64,000 nt of DNA from Chiua virens (taxonomy: Eukaryota; Basidiomycota; Agaricomycetes; Boletales; Boletaceae). Positions 1-10,354 of the stretch are shown here, in pieces. The stretch is taken from positions 1 to 64,000 of the forward strand of contig JAHNUO010000069.1 of assembly GCA_019787685.1 (NCBI GenBank), in the 5' to 3' direction. The position numbers and the translations under genes are program-made. The notes below the pieces were generated by a model. It saw only the letters and a list, made by a program, of their open reading frames with translations. It did not search any database and was not told the DNA's origin. How positions within the stretch are numbered: position 1 is the stretch's first letter; each line of letters begins with the position of its first letter.

Positions 1-144
1 CGGGCAGGATGAGATGGATCCGGCTCGATGCTAGCGATGCGAAAGTAAATATCGATCGTGGCTAGCGTCTCTTCGGTGTCATCAAAGATCGATGTATCTT
101 GAGGCTCGTGATCCGGTACCTATCGATGGAGACCCGTCGGCCAA

Positions 145-1326
145 TCAGATGGAGCCTAGACCCAAGGCCGCGACTTTACTAACCGACGGATCATTGTAAA
201 CTACAAAGAAAAAAGGTTCGGTCAGCCCCAAAATCCCCGATGAAGGTGGAATGTGACAAAGAAAATGCCCAGACTTACGTATAAATTCACGGTGGTCCAT
301 GAACGCGTATCTTACCGACCACAGCCCCTCCACCCCAGCCCAGTCCTGTTCGTTGTCGAGATCCAGCCCACGAGGGATGATGCTCTGACAAAACCAGGAA
401 CTAAGCGGACTCCGATAGTTTGGACGCAAATGGCCTTCATCCTCCTCGTCCGCCATCGTGTCCAGTAACAGCATCTGAAAGTCGTGCAAGACCCGTCGCA
501 TAAATGCCCAATCCACCCGCCGTCCCTGCCTGCTTCCGCCCTCGTTCCCGCCTTCGGCAGCGTCGGCATCCGGGAAGAACGGCCCGTAATAGCGCGCCGC
601 GGTGTGATTACGGAGGCTGTACACGAAAGCCTGCGACGCCCGGCGTTGTTGTGAATCCAAGTCTCTGCGAGTGAGCCCGTACAGCGAGTGGAGCCTCGCT
701 AGCAGCTGCTCCTCCTTCTTTTCCTTTTCCGACAGAGGCTCCTCCGGGCCCTTTTGAATCCAAGTTTCACGCTCCAAGAACCCACCTTCATCTTCCCCAA
801 TAAACTGCCGCAACCACCCCACGTTGCGCGACGCCGGTCCAATGCCGTCCGGAGAGGGGATGGGGAGGACGTTGGTGATGAGGTCGATGCAGGTTTGCAG
901 CACTTGACATCTTTCTTCACGTTCACATAGTAGCGCGGCAGGATCTTGATGCTGCGCCGCATGCTGATATAGGCCTTGCCATCGCTGCAATACCGTTCGC
1001 GCCCTCACGATCCGCTGTAGCTCCCCCTTCCAGTCCACGTCCTCGCGCCGAGTCCCCAGGCGGCCGACAGCCCGGCGTGGGTCGTCGAGCGGCTGTGCGA
1101 TGTATAGGCCGCGCCAGAATTGTTGGTGGAGCGGGCCATAGATGATTTCGTGGAAGAACCGCGAAGTCTGAGAAACACTCGCGACGTCGAGCGGGTCGAG
1201 CACAAAGAGAATGCGATCAATGAGTTCAAGCGAGAGATCTACGAGGGTAATGGGCATATTTTGGTGAAAGGTATTCAACTTTCTTCGCCCGAGTTGATCG
1301 TTAAGAATCCTCTCTAGGGAACGCAA
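145..1326 (-). CDS. F-box domain protein
   Basis: This gene encodes a protein of about 393 residues. It opens with a canonical F-box near residues 24-70 (a PITLVDLSLELIDRIL start, then PLDVASVSQTSRFFHEIIY), the surface that binds Skp1 in SCF ubiquitin ligases. The rest is a basidiomycete-type substrate-binding region without kelch, WD40 or LRR repeats, so the target is unknown. A second methionine at 1257 sits directly before the F-box and could be the true start. Near the C-terminus a GTAAGT donor at 278 and a TTTGTAG acceptor ending at 201 bracket 78 bp, a multiple of three without a stop. Splicing would join EFI to LYNDPSVSK and give about 367 residues; retention keeps the frame open. The F-box call is firm and the splice form is inferred. 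Confidence 0.82.
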   Translation of the reverse strand: MRSLERILNDQLGRRKLNTFHQNMPITLVDLSLELIDRILFVLDPLDVASVSQTSRFFHEIIYGPLHQQFWRGLYIAQPLDDPRRAVGRLGTRREDVDWKGELQRIVRARTVLQRWQGLYQHAAQHQDPAALLCEREERCQVLQTCIDLITNVLPIPSPDGIGPASRNVGWLRQFIGEDEGGFLERETWIQKGPEEPLSEKEKKEEQLLARLHSLYGLTRRDLDSQQRRASQAFVYSLRNHTAARYYGPFFPDADAAEGGNEGGSRQGRRVDWAFMRRVLHDFQMLLLDTMADEEDEGHLRPNYRSPLSSWFCQSIIPRGLDLDNEQDWAGVEGLWSVRYAFMDHREFIRKSGHFLCHIPPSSGILGLTEPFFFVVYNDPSVSKVAALGLGSI

Positions 1327-1730
1327 AAGTGAGAAGATACTGGGAATGGGAAGTACTGGAGGAGGATTTTAAGTGGGACTGGTTGGCGGTTGGCGTATTA
1401 ATAACGCCTGGAGGCAGTTCGAAACGCAACTCGAAAATGGGCCATCGCTTGAAGAAAAAATTCTTTCACTGTTCTCGAAATCTCTTCCGAACTGATTCAA
1501 TGTACGAATGCTGCCCATATTAGAACGATGGGCGTAACTTGCATCGGAATGCGAAAAGGGAATATGATAAGCCATTGATGGATTCGTAGCGTGGGCCCGT
1601 GTATTAAAGGGTCGGTCTGATGAGTGAACGGGATAGCTCAGGGGCTCGGATCAAGTCTGCCACATGGACTCACAATTAGCAAGCCACATCCCCAACTATC
1701 GTAAAGTAGTTGGTAAGTACACTCACATAA
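1327..1730. other. intergenic, upstream of the F-box gene
   Basis: I see no gene here. The first part should hold the F-box gene promoter. The remainder leads into the decayed transposon fragment. Confidence 0.4.
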
Positions 1731-2290
1731 GCGATATCCCTCGGGACATGCCCAAGGGTATACACCATGAGAGTATATGTTCCCTCAGAGGTCGGCTTGC
1801 CGAGACAAAGCAGTTGAGTTTTCTGAGTAGTATTGGTAAGGACAATATGTAGAGTAGTATGAGGCTATGTACGTGTGAAATAATCAGTATTACACCTCTG
1901 TTCAACACGCGTAACATACGTTCAAACTCCCGTCCAAAATCACCATCAAGCTCGACGACGACATCTTGCAGCGCTGCCTCAAGAGGACGTGGCTTCGGGT
2001 CGACATTCATGGCACTGCGATCCTGTTTATCGGCCTCACACTTTTCCCATGTCGTCCATAACGGACTGGTAGATGTCCTCATCCGTCATGTCAAACTTGG
2101 GTCACTTGCCTTGTGATGTGGGCCAGTTGAGGAAAATTATATAATACAGTTGCCTAATTTAGTATCATTTCGGGGGTAGTATCGGTTATGGCGTCGAGAA
2201 ATCCCTATCGGATATGTGTTACAAGAGAGTATTTGTTATCCCCGCATTCCGAGCCAGGAAATCTCAAAAGGTATACACTACGAGAGAGTG
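1731..2290 (-). mobile_element. decayed pogo/Tigger-like element fragment
   Basis: The minus strand at about 2110-1890 reads KFDMTDEDIYQSVMDDMGKV, then after a frame break PLEAALQDVVVELDGDF. This resembles the C-terminal tail of the pogo/Tigger-like transposase at 50.0-52.1 kb (TTDKDICDAAMEVKAAWEAD). About 150 bp further on, 1735-1800 resembles the subterminal region of that element: both carry a CTCGGGACA block, a GGGTAT block, GAGAGTAT and an AGGTCGGC/AGGCCGAC block, in the same order and orientation. Related words (GGTATACAC, GAGAGT) recur near 2211-2290. The N-terminal and catalytic parts are missing and the frame is broken, so this is a relic. The outer limits are approximate. Confidence 0.45.
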
Positions 2291-2339
2291 TCGCTTTTAC
2301 CCCCTATTCTTTATGTGAGAGTCGACTGTAAAACAAAAA

Positions 2340-4390
2340 TCGCATCCTTCTAAGCGAACATCTTCCCAAACGGTCCCAACCTATAATCTGGTCTGTGCCC
2401 AATAGGTCAGACGAACGACGGCAGCACTGGGCTGACCGGACGCGAGACCGACCAGCTAACGGCGACCACTGGGAGTGCACCGAACCCGCCGCACACACAC
2501 CACGCCGACGACACCACAGAGACGGCGAACGCGACGTGTGACAACGAGCGTCATCCAGACGTGCCTCCAGAGCCACCTGACGCAGCCGAGAGCGCGAGGG
2601 TGGAGAACGGAGAGGCGAGAGTCGAGATCGTCGGGGAGAGCAACTCGAGGTTGTCCGGGGATGACACAGAGGCGACGGACGGTGACGACGACCTGGCATG
2701 TCGACCAGGCAAGCCCCAGGAGTCCACAGATAGTGTCGACGAGGCACAGGGTGAGTCCACTCACGGCGAAGACGTTGAGGTCGAGCCAGGTGGCGAGATC
2801 GTCGACAAGCGAATTGAGAACGTCACGCAGCGAAGCGCAGACGCAGAGGGCGATGGTGAAGTCGACGGGAGGTGTGTGCATATGCACAGGACGAGTCGGA
2901 GAGCAGCGAGGCGCTACAAACGGCGTCGATCGCGGAGGCGACTGATCTACGGCGACTGGAAACGAAAACGGTCAGCACGACGAACCAGCTGACGAGGACT
3001 TATCTGAAGGTCCCCATAATCCATCTCGACCACCCAACTCACCAGCACCACCTGACGAGGCCACACGACCCCGAGGAACCCCTGAACGTCGAGCTCGAGG
3101 GGGAGTGAGGTTAGTGCGAGCTACGACGACGCACGTACCAGAATCGAAACGAATGTGTCGGGAGTGTCCAGTAGTGACGAGGCCTGAGAACCCACAGAAC
3201 GCGTCAGTACACCGGCACGAACGGGCAGAGCAGAGGGAAGAGGAGAACTCACCCAGAGGAAGACCAGAGTCGAAGGACGACCCAGACAGTGAAACGGCTG
3301 TACCAGACGAGGACCCAGACGTACCACACGACCACCAGAGCCACCAAGAGCATCCCAGAGACGTCAGAGACAAGCGCGTCGACGATACGAACGCGTTATG
3401 TCGAGTTGGATGGCCAGGAGGAGATGAGGGCGAGAAGGCTGAGTCGAGAGTCTTCGAGGTCGATTGGGACGGCCGAATCGTTCGAGGACACGCATATGAC
3501 ATCCCAGAACACCCTGGAAGCGACCAGGATTCTTCTTCGTTTAAACGAAAACGCTACGTCGAAATCAGTTCCCAGGGGGAGAAGGCGAGGTGGACGTACC
3601 AAGTGAAAACGCGCACGCCAGAGGCGACGCGCACCCACCAGACGGTCCCACCAGTGTCCAAGAGTCGAGACGAGCGAAGCCGACGGCCATACGAGGTCAC
3701 CAGGCCGAGGACGAGTCCAGCTCGAGGGGGAGAGAAAGAGAAGGTCGAGCTGCAAAGATAAGTGTCGAAGCGGCGAGACGAACACACCTGAAGGTCACCA
3801 GAGCCTATTGGATGATCCTGGATGCACGACGAGCCAATCCGAGCGCTTCGTCGAAAATAAGATTGTCGAGGTAGAGGGCCAGGAGGCCACTTGGTCGAGG
3901 AGGACGAACTGAAAGTCGTCGAGGTCGATTCGGACCGCCATGAGGTTGTCGAACGAGCCGAACATGGTGGGATACGTCCCAAACCCAAGGAGAACGAGCG
4001 CTTCGTCGAAACGAAGGCGCAACGTCGAGATAGAGGGCCAGGAGACCCTAGAGACGAGGAGGTCAAGTCGAGAACCGTCGAAGGTGCAGAAACGGACCGA
4101 AACGATGGTGACAGTGACGGAGATGAAGGGAGACGAGGCTGGAAGGATGACGCAACGAGCAGCGCACGTCAGTCTGAATGGAATAAAGACAAGACCACGG
4201 CGCACACACCTAGACCGCCCAGACTACTTCCCAACGATCCCATGCGACCTATCCACCGTCCAAACCCACCGCGTCGTCGAGGTCGACTCAAAACGCGAAC
4301 TAGAAAAGTTAGTCGACACCGAACGAGCAAGATCGCTCACCACGTCATATGGTCGCTTCAAGGCCGTATCTGATACGTCAAACACGTAGT
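2340..4390. repeat. T-poor, coding-like tract with degenerate ~159-bp repeats
   Basis: About 2 kb of plus strand is strongly depleted in T and dominated by GAC, GAG, CGA and CCA words, so long open frames appear in most of the six frames. A block of the form GTCGAG-(3-5)-GA-GGCCAGGAG recurs at about 3399, 3865 and 4024, with a weaker copy near 3557. The spacings 3399 to 3557 and 3865 to 4024 are both close to 159 bp, and the sequence between the blocks (GAGGTCGATTNGGACNGCC) also aligns. The translation is charged and low in complexity, and stops interrupt every frame when followed through the tract. It could be a decayed linker region of a retroelement polyprotein or an unrelated low-complexity array. 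No catalytic domain is visible. Confidence 0.45.
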
Positions 4391-4837
4391 AAATAACATA
4401 CAGGAGATAGGAGAATGGTCAGTACATACATGACAGCCACAGGATGCATCAGAGATCGGACGAGATCGCGCGCATCAGCACGCGAGCCGCGAGTTACTAT
4501 ATATGGACACCACTCGAGCGTACTACCGGACTTGGTGAGTGCCGCGCCTTGCCGGCAGAAACCTTGTTTCCATATTGCAGGTAGGGAATAATATAAGTTA
4601 TAGCAAAGGGGACACACAGTACCACTGTCGAGCGAATCAGTAGGGCATAGACAAAATTAAATATGCGACAACTGCTGACAAGGTGACGAGGTCAGATGAG
4701 CGGCAAAAACATGGTCAAGAATCGTGCCAAGTGTACATAAGATACATTACAAAATGTGAAGATTTGGTCGTTACATCTGGGTGACTTGAGTTTCCATATG
4801 GTGACAATGTCCGTCATTCAAAAGCTTGTGAAGTTGT
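4391..4837. other. intergenic between repeat tract and helicase relic
   Basis: I find no convincing gene. The last part may be more of the decayed helicase, because weakly similar residues precede the first recognisable block, but the frame is not continuous. Confidence 0.3.
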
Positions 4838-5572
4838 GTGATTGTTAATTCAGTAATTAATAGATGTGCAGCGTCGAACAATGAGCGACTCATTGCAGTT
4901 GATCCCTCACAATTGTTACTGGAACAACGAAGGGCGTATGACATCGTAGATTGGCATTTACGCGAATACTTGGCAGGTAGAAAACCACCTCAACTGTTGA
5001 TGGTCATTCAGGGAGAATGAGGCGTCGGGAAATCTAAAACGATTCAAACTATCACAGAAAATTTCGCATCCTACGAAATGAAACACGGACTAGTGAAGGG
5101 TGCTTATACCGGAATTGTTGCATCGATAATCGATGGCAAAACACTCCACGTGCTTGGTGGAATCGCAGTGAATGGGCACGATCCAGGGGCGCGCGTCGTC
5201 CAACCAGCATTTGGCGGAGTCAACGTAATACTTGTCGGCGACTTTCATCAGTTTCCCCCTGTTGCTTCCAAAAAAAGCGCACCATTATATTATCCTTTAA
5301 GTTGCAACCCGTCGTTGGACTCTGCAGAAGAAATGATGGGACGCAGCATATACATCGGGACACCTCCGACGGGCAAACTGACGCCATTCAACGCATACGT
5401 CGCTCTTTCGCGTAGCCGAGGCAGAGACACTATACAGTTGTTGCGTGAGTTTGATGAAAAGCTATTCACCACACACCCCAATGAAAACCTACGAGTGGAA
5501 GATGAGCGACTCAACGGATTAGATAAATTAACTACAGACTGGTGGACAAAGATGTCGCAATCCCATAATTAA
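4838..5572 (+). pseudogene. PIF1-type DNA helicase relic
   Basis: The translation shows blocks of a PIF1-type superfamily 1B helicase common in Agaricomycete repeats. In order they are QRRAYDIVDWHLREYLAG, a Walker A region reading VIQGE-stop-GVGKSKT, GAYTGIVASIIDGKTLH, a Walker B-like VILVGDFHQFPPV, and a C-terminal NAYVALSRSRGRDTIQLLR block. Intact members read GEGGVGKS or GEAGVGKS, so the TGA at 5018-5020 is probably a mutated glycine codon. The blocks are too close together: hundreds of residues normally separate Walker B from the ALSRSRG motif, so internal deletions are also present. It cannot make a working helicase. Whether the parent was a Helitron or a stand-alone PIF1 repeat gene cannot be decided, because no Rep domain is visible nearby. 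Confidence 0.75.
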
Positions 5573-5811
5573 ACTTAATCGATTAGCGATAACACGACTT
5601 CGGGAAAGGTCGGAGGCGACCCGTCGGGAAAACACGGGTGAAATCTCGAGGACTCACAGCCACTAATTAGGGGGGGAATGACCTTGTAAACAAGGTAATG
5701 ATGTCGCATTCACCACAGACTCAAGTTGAAAGCTTTTCCTAGATTTTGATTACTACCTACGAGGCAAACACTGATAGACTATTGCCTTAGCTTCTCATGC
5801 TTGAGGGGGAG
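5573..5811. other. intergenic, ends in a purine-rich tract
   Basis: No gene is seen. The last bases (about 5800-5811, TTGAGGGGGAG) resemble the polypurine tract that precedes the 3' LTR of a Copia-type retrotransposon. Confidence 0.25.
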
Positions 5812-6248
5812 TGTTAGAATTTATTCTATTATTTAGTGACCGCTTACATAATTATACCTACATTTCACTGTAGAGTACTGTAGTCCTCTTTAGTGACTTA
5901 CAGTATTCTACAGCTTCCTCCAGATTCCCAACTCCAACAGATTCATGGTGGAAGACTAATGGATTTTGTCTGTTCCAAGTCAGAACACAGGGCTCATAAC
6001 CTTTTGCAGCCAGAGTATGCGAGGTGGTGACTGACTCGGATCAGACGAGGTGAGCCATTGTGAGGGCCAGGGATGATGACTATTGATTGGGATCTCGCCG
6101 AGGCCCCTGATACAGGTCGACATTTTTATATATCCTACTGCTATTGTCTCCAGATGACTCAGATGTGTAATCTGTAGTCTTTGTCTCGACAAGTGAGGCC
6201 AAGCTTGGTTTGCTCGTGTTTATAATACTCGATGCACGATCTCCAACA
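5812..6248. repeat. possible 3' LTR of a Copia-type retrotransposon
   Basis: The segment starts TGTTAGAATT and ends ATCTCCAACA, so it has TG...CA ends and a loose terminal inverted repeat (TGTTRGA-type). A polypurine tract lies immediately before it, as in a 3' LTR. No matching 5' LTR, primer-binding site or pol domain is visible upstream, and no flanking duplication can be shown, so this is only a suggestion. Confidence 0.28.
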
Positions 6249-6748
6249 CATACATATGCAGGTGAGAATCTGTCACTTGGTGGTTACGACATTTTCATGG
6301 ACATTGGACGTCTGGACAACCAGTCACAGGTGGGGTGGAAATCGACTTAGTACGTAAAATATGACAGCATTATAAGTCTGATAACGTGCCCCAATCACGA
6401 GTAGGCTCGCTCGGTTCACGCGTGTATGTCGAACCTTGTTCAGAAATCCCACCATCTTGTCATCATCTGATCGGATAGTCTATGAACTATCCGTGTATCC
6501 ATGGTGAACTCAGCAACCTTACGTCCGTTCCTTCCATATCTTCTTCGCTTCTGCAATCTGATGCTGGTCTCTTTTCCTTCCCATTGACTAGAGAACATCC
6601 CAGTTGCGCCTTTCGTCGTGGCGTGGGCAGACGACACCTACTCTCATTTCATCTCTTCGCTCGTTTTCGACACCCTATACACCAGCACCTGCTGTACAAC
6701 TCCCCGAATTTCCCTGGCTTGTATTGAAGTTGTACCATCCTTTTCAAC
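6249..6748. promoter_or_regulatory. upstream region of the SH3 membrane protein gene
   Basis: No separate gene is seen. The last 200 bp are pyrimidine-rich on the plus strand (for example 6640-6748), as is common before transcription starts in basidiomycetes, and lead directly to the ATG at 6749. Confidence 0.35.
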
Positions 6749-8458
6749 ATGCAAAAAGCATCAGCAAGGCATCGTGCTTTGGGCCGTTCCGTCGCTGATC
6801 TTGACGCACGCGAACCTTCGCTCGTCGATACGCCTCTCCCTGTCAATTCCATTCCTGTTGTCGGTCCGCTTGTGAGCCCAGTAGTCGGGAATGGGGCTGG
6901 TGGCGGCGCCCAACCTTCTTCCACTGATCCTCAGCCAGCTCCAGTCTCTAGTACTGTTGGCAGTGGGACCGGTGGTGGCGATGGCGGGGGAAGCACCCCA
7001 GCGCCTTCTGACTCACCCACAAATGGTGGGGGCAACATAGTCCCACCGATGTCGCCTGTTCCGGGCCCAGCGTCCCCTACACCTGTTCCAGGAATTCCAG
7101 ACGGTTCATCTCCAGGGAACCCATCCGGAACGCCGTCTAGTGCATCACGCGGAGGAAGTACCAGCGGGAGTGGCACGCAAAGTTCTTCAAACTCAGGTGC
7201 TCCCGGAAATTTCCTTGGTACCAGTGGTAAACAAACTGCCCCAGTCAATGTTGGGGCAACTACAAAAACATCTACCGCTGTTGATTGGTCTGGTTCTCCT
7301 TCGCTTTCAACAGGCTTTCAGTCGTCTGTGCCATCTTCGCTTGGCTCCAGCCCCAACGTTGTTGGTACGGCTGCTCCCTCGCCAACCGCCACCACCGCGG
7401 CGGCCGCGTCCTCTAGAAAACAGTTTCCTGGGGGATTGATCGCAGGAATCATTATTGTGTGCTTGCTTGCATTAGGCGCACTCACTCTTCTTGTCATTCG
7501 CCGTCGCTCGATTTCGCGTCGCCTGGAGCTTCGCAGGCAATGGTGGTTCGGCCGCGCGGGTGGAGAGTTTCCCCCTCTCAATAACAGGAACATTTTCAGC
7601 CCGGTAGGAGAGGCCTCGGCAAGCCGACTCAGTACCCGCAGCAGTTTCGCGACCAACTTCGACCAAGGGCTGATGTTCCGCGTTGATCCATCACCACCTA
7701 GGCTTTCTCTCGTCTTTCCCGACGTTCCTCCCATGGCTGAGGTTCGCGAGCGAAACTCTGTTTTGATTTCTACTGGAGGTGCTATAGCGCGGAGGGAGTC
7801 CATGAACAGCATGCTGAGCAGTGGGAGCGACACAGACGCTCAATATTTGACCGTTACAGGACAGGACAGTATGGAGCCCTCCACACCCATGTCTGTTCGT
7901 CCATTCTCACCTTCTGAGTCCTTTGCCTTCCCGAAACCACCTGGGCCACCGTCCGCCACGGTGGACTCTTTTTTTTCTTCAAGGCGACAAGAGACTGACT
8001 CTTCCCAATCCCCTGCGACTCCTCTCGTCCATCTTAGTTCCCCTCCTCGTGTATTCATGGCGGACCTTCCTCCCGGATCAGCCACTACGCTTCCTCAGAC
8101 GTCGACGCTTACTCCTACACTTTTACCTTCTGTCTCAGCGTCCGATTACAACGTAGATCCATTTGCTGATCCTGCGGAACCAGAATTTGCGGACATCGAG
8201 ATCATCCGTCGGCCCTTTGCACCCTCATTGGACGACGAACTAGCTGTTCATCCCGGTGACCGCGTTCGCATTCTCCAAGTCTTTGATGATGGCTGGACAC
8301 GGGTGGAGAAACTGGCGCCTAGTGAGAAAGAAAGTCATGAGCGGGGATTAATTCCTGTTGATTGCCTGCGGGAAGCTAGCCAGGCGCTTCCAGCATTCCT
8401 CGCTCAAAAGAGGGTCAGTACCTACGGGCCAGAGCATTTTATAGGCACTGCATTCTAG
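6749..8458 (+). CDS. single-pass membrane protein with C-terminal SH3 domain (Fus1-like)
   Basis: This intronless frame encodes 569 residues. Residues 1-220 are rich in Ser, Thr, Pro and Gly and look like a heavily O-glycosylated external segment. One hydrophobic helix follows at about 228-250 (GGLIAGIIIVCLLALGALTL) with an RRRS stop-transfer sequence. A long, probably disordered cytoplasmic part leads to an SH3 domain at about 487-545: RPFAPSLDDELAVHPGD (the ALYDY-like start), GWTRVEKL and GLIPVDCL. The order matches yeast Fus1, a cell-fusion and scaffold protein, and related basidiomycete proteins. SH3 domains bind proline-rich partners, so a role at the plasma membrane in polarity or signalling is likely but inferred. 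No cleavable signal peptide is seen at this start, so the helix probably acts as a signal anchor. Confidence 0.82.
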   Translation: MQKASARHRALGRSVADLDAREPSLVDTPLPVNSIPVVGPLVSPVVGNGAGGGAQPSSTDPQPAPVSSTVGSGTGGGDGGGSTPAPSDSPTNGGGNIVPPMSPVPGPASPTPVPGIPDGSSPGNPSGTPSSASRGGSTSGSGTQSSSNSGAPGNFLGTSGKQTAPVNVGATTKTSTAVDWSGSPSLSTGFQSSVPSSLGSSPNVVGTAAPSPTATTAAAASSRKQFPGGLIAGIIIVCLLALGALTLLVIRRRSISRRLELRRQWWFGRAGGEFPPLNNRNIFSPVGEASASRLSTRSSFATNFDQGLMFRVDPSPPRLSLVFPDVPPMAEVRERNSVLISTGGAIARRESMNSMLSSGSDTDAQYLTVTGQDSMEPSTPMSVRPFSPSESFAFPKPPGPPSATVDSFFSSRRQETDSSQSPATPLVHLSSPPRVFMADLPPGSATTLPQTSTLTPTLLPSVSASDYNVDPFADPAEPEFADIEIIRRPFAPSLDDELAVHPGDRVRILQVFDDGWTRVEKLAPSEKESHERGLIPVDCLREASQALPAFLAQKRVSTYGPEHFIGTAF

Positions 8459-10354
8459 ACCTATAGCCCGTGATACCGTGAGTCTCAATCTGTTATATCC
8501 CTATGTGCAATATTGATGATGATTGGACAGATAGACCGTGCGGGCCATGCCAGAAGATTCCGTTAGACCACTCATCCCATCTTCAAGTTTGTGCAACGCT
8601 CTTTTAGAAACCGACTTGACTCCCCATTCCACGTTCGATTCTTCCATCTTCTCCCGTGAACGGCGTTACATGTGCTGGTCCTCACATTCGTATACATCCC
8701 AGAATTGGATGTCGATACCACATATTCTTTTGCTTGTATTTCCCATACCCTCGTCTTTCTTTTCACTTGAGTTCTATTCTTAGTGTCAGAATATCCACTC
8801 TGACACCTGACAGTTGGCTCATTCAACGGAGTTTTGGTTCGAGCACGGAACACATGTATTCTTGTCTCATTTGTACCGTGTTCTTCTAGCGCCTTACTTG
8901 TATTCTCGTTTCCATTGCTCACACGGATCTCTTCTCCCGCAGGGCGTTTGTTGCTGGCTGGACCATGTCCCGGACTCTTCAAAGGAACTGCCGCATTGGA
9001 ACCAGGTTGCTACTTATGAGTATGTATGTGCACGCTTCAGTCATTTTTCTTCTCACTGTCTCGGTTGTCATGGCTTTCCTCTCGTCGCTATGAAGGTTCA
9101 ATGTATCACCCATTTAATCAAACTTTAATAACAAACTTGGTTCCCCACAGCACAAGTACACTGTACTGTATGACAGATGCGGCCGGCGTCATAGATCGGC
9201 CCATCAGTGTATTCACAATTAACCCATATTAGCGCGCGTTAACCTTTTTTTGCATTTCAAATTGACCGCATGGCAAAAAAACGAACCCTCGTTCTCCACA
9301 CGTTCACCACATGTAAATCAGTGACGAACGCTGTACAGGCTGCGGGGTGCAGACTGCATGTACACGCTGCCGCGCATCCTCGGAAAAATAACGCTCGAAG
9401 TGGCTTGGACAATGTGACAATTGAGTGTGCGACAAGGTACGGCAGCGACGGCATTATGGGCGGCCCCCACTCTGCCACCGTCCCAGCAGGACCAACGATT
9501 CTTCTTCGAATTCCCGGTCCTTTCTACTCACGAAAGAGTTCCATGCACAGTGAAAAAGATGCCTATCTTGCGTTCCCGACGTACAAACCAGGCCGGCAAG
9601 AATCATGTTTATACCGACAAAGGTGACCGTCGTGAAAATTTTCTCAAGGGCAACGGTGAAGAGTTGATCCAATAAGAGAGTTCCTTCCGGGACGTATGCT
9701 CATCCTCAAGCCAGGTGAGAGAGGGGAGGTTGGCGTGGTAGTGCATCGTTGATCGGTTCGAGCGTGTAGTCTAAAGTGTCGTCCGAGGGCAGCGCGGTGT
9801 CGTAAGAATAGAAATTTTTGTTCTTCTCGTTGAGAAAACTTTTCTTGATATCTGCTAAGTAAGCAAGGGTGATGCTAGGTGACCGGTGGCCTCGAGTCTG
9901 CCATAAGTGTCCAGTGGCGTCGGGATTGCCCAGGTTGCGACAAGTTGATGTCCAAATACGTGCACGAGGCAAGCCGTCACGACCGGTTGCCTTATCCCCA
10001 CCGTGGCGCACGATTCGGTGATCTTTGGCCGTAGGATTGAGGCACCTGCGAGCGTTTTTAGTCTGGCGACTAGACCGTGACGACTGGTTGGTCAATCGAA
10101 TCCACGAACGATACATACGCCATCCGGGCTTCCCCTTCCCTCGACGTAATATGGCGGGATCGATGCCATGATCGCATTGATACGGCAGCAGAAAACTTGG
10201 TGAGGCAGTGAGAACGCAGCGTTCTGTCGGGACTGTAACAATTCGCACCCCATTTGCGATACTGAATAACTTATTCCGAGTCAGAGCACGAGCGAGCGAG
10301 TAAAGGGGGCCGTGCCTTCTGCAAAATCTACTGGTACCCAACCAGCGATCCTTA
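8459..10354. other. gene-poor region
   Basis: The first 200 bp should hold the 3' UTR of the SH3 gene. The frames here, including a 211-codon minus-strand frame at 9706-10341, show no motif I recognise and no clear exon structure. I see no RNA gene. Confidence 0.35.

Noticed and set aside
2304..4389. Many long overlapping frames on both strands
   Set aside because: They arise from the T-poor composition of the repeat tract; none has a domain, and none continues through the tract.
9706..10341. 211-codon minus-strand frame
   Set aside because: No recognisable domain and no supporting splice or composition evidence; it ends just outside the foldback element.
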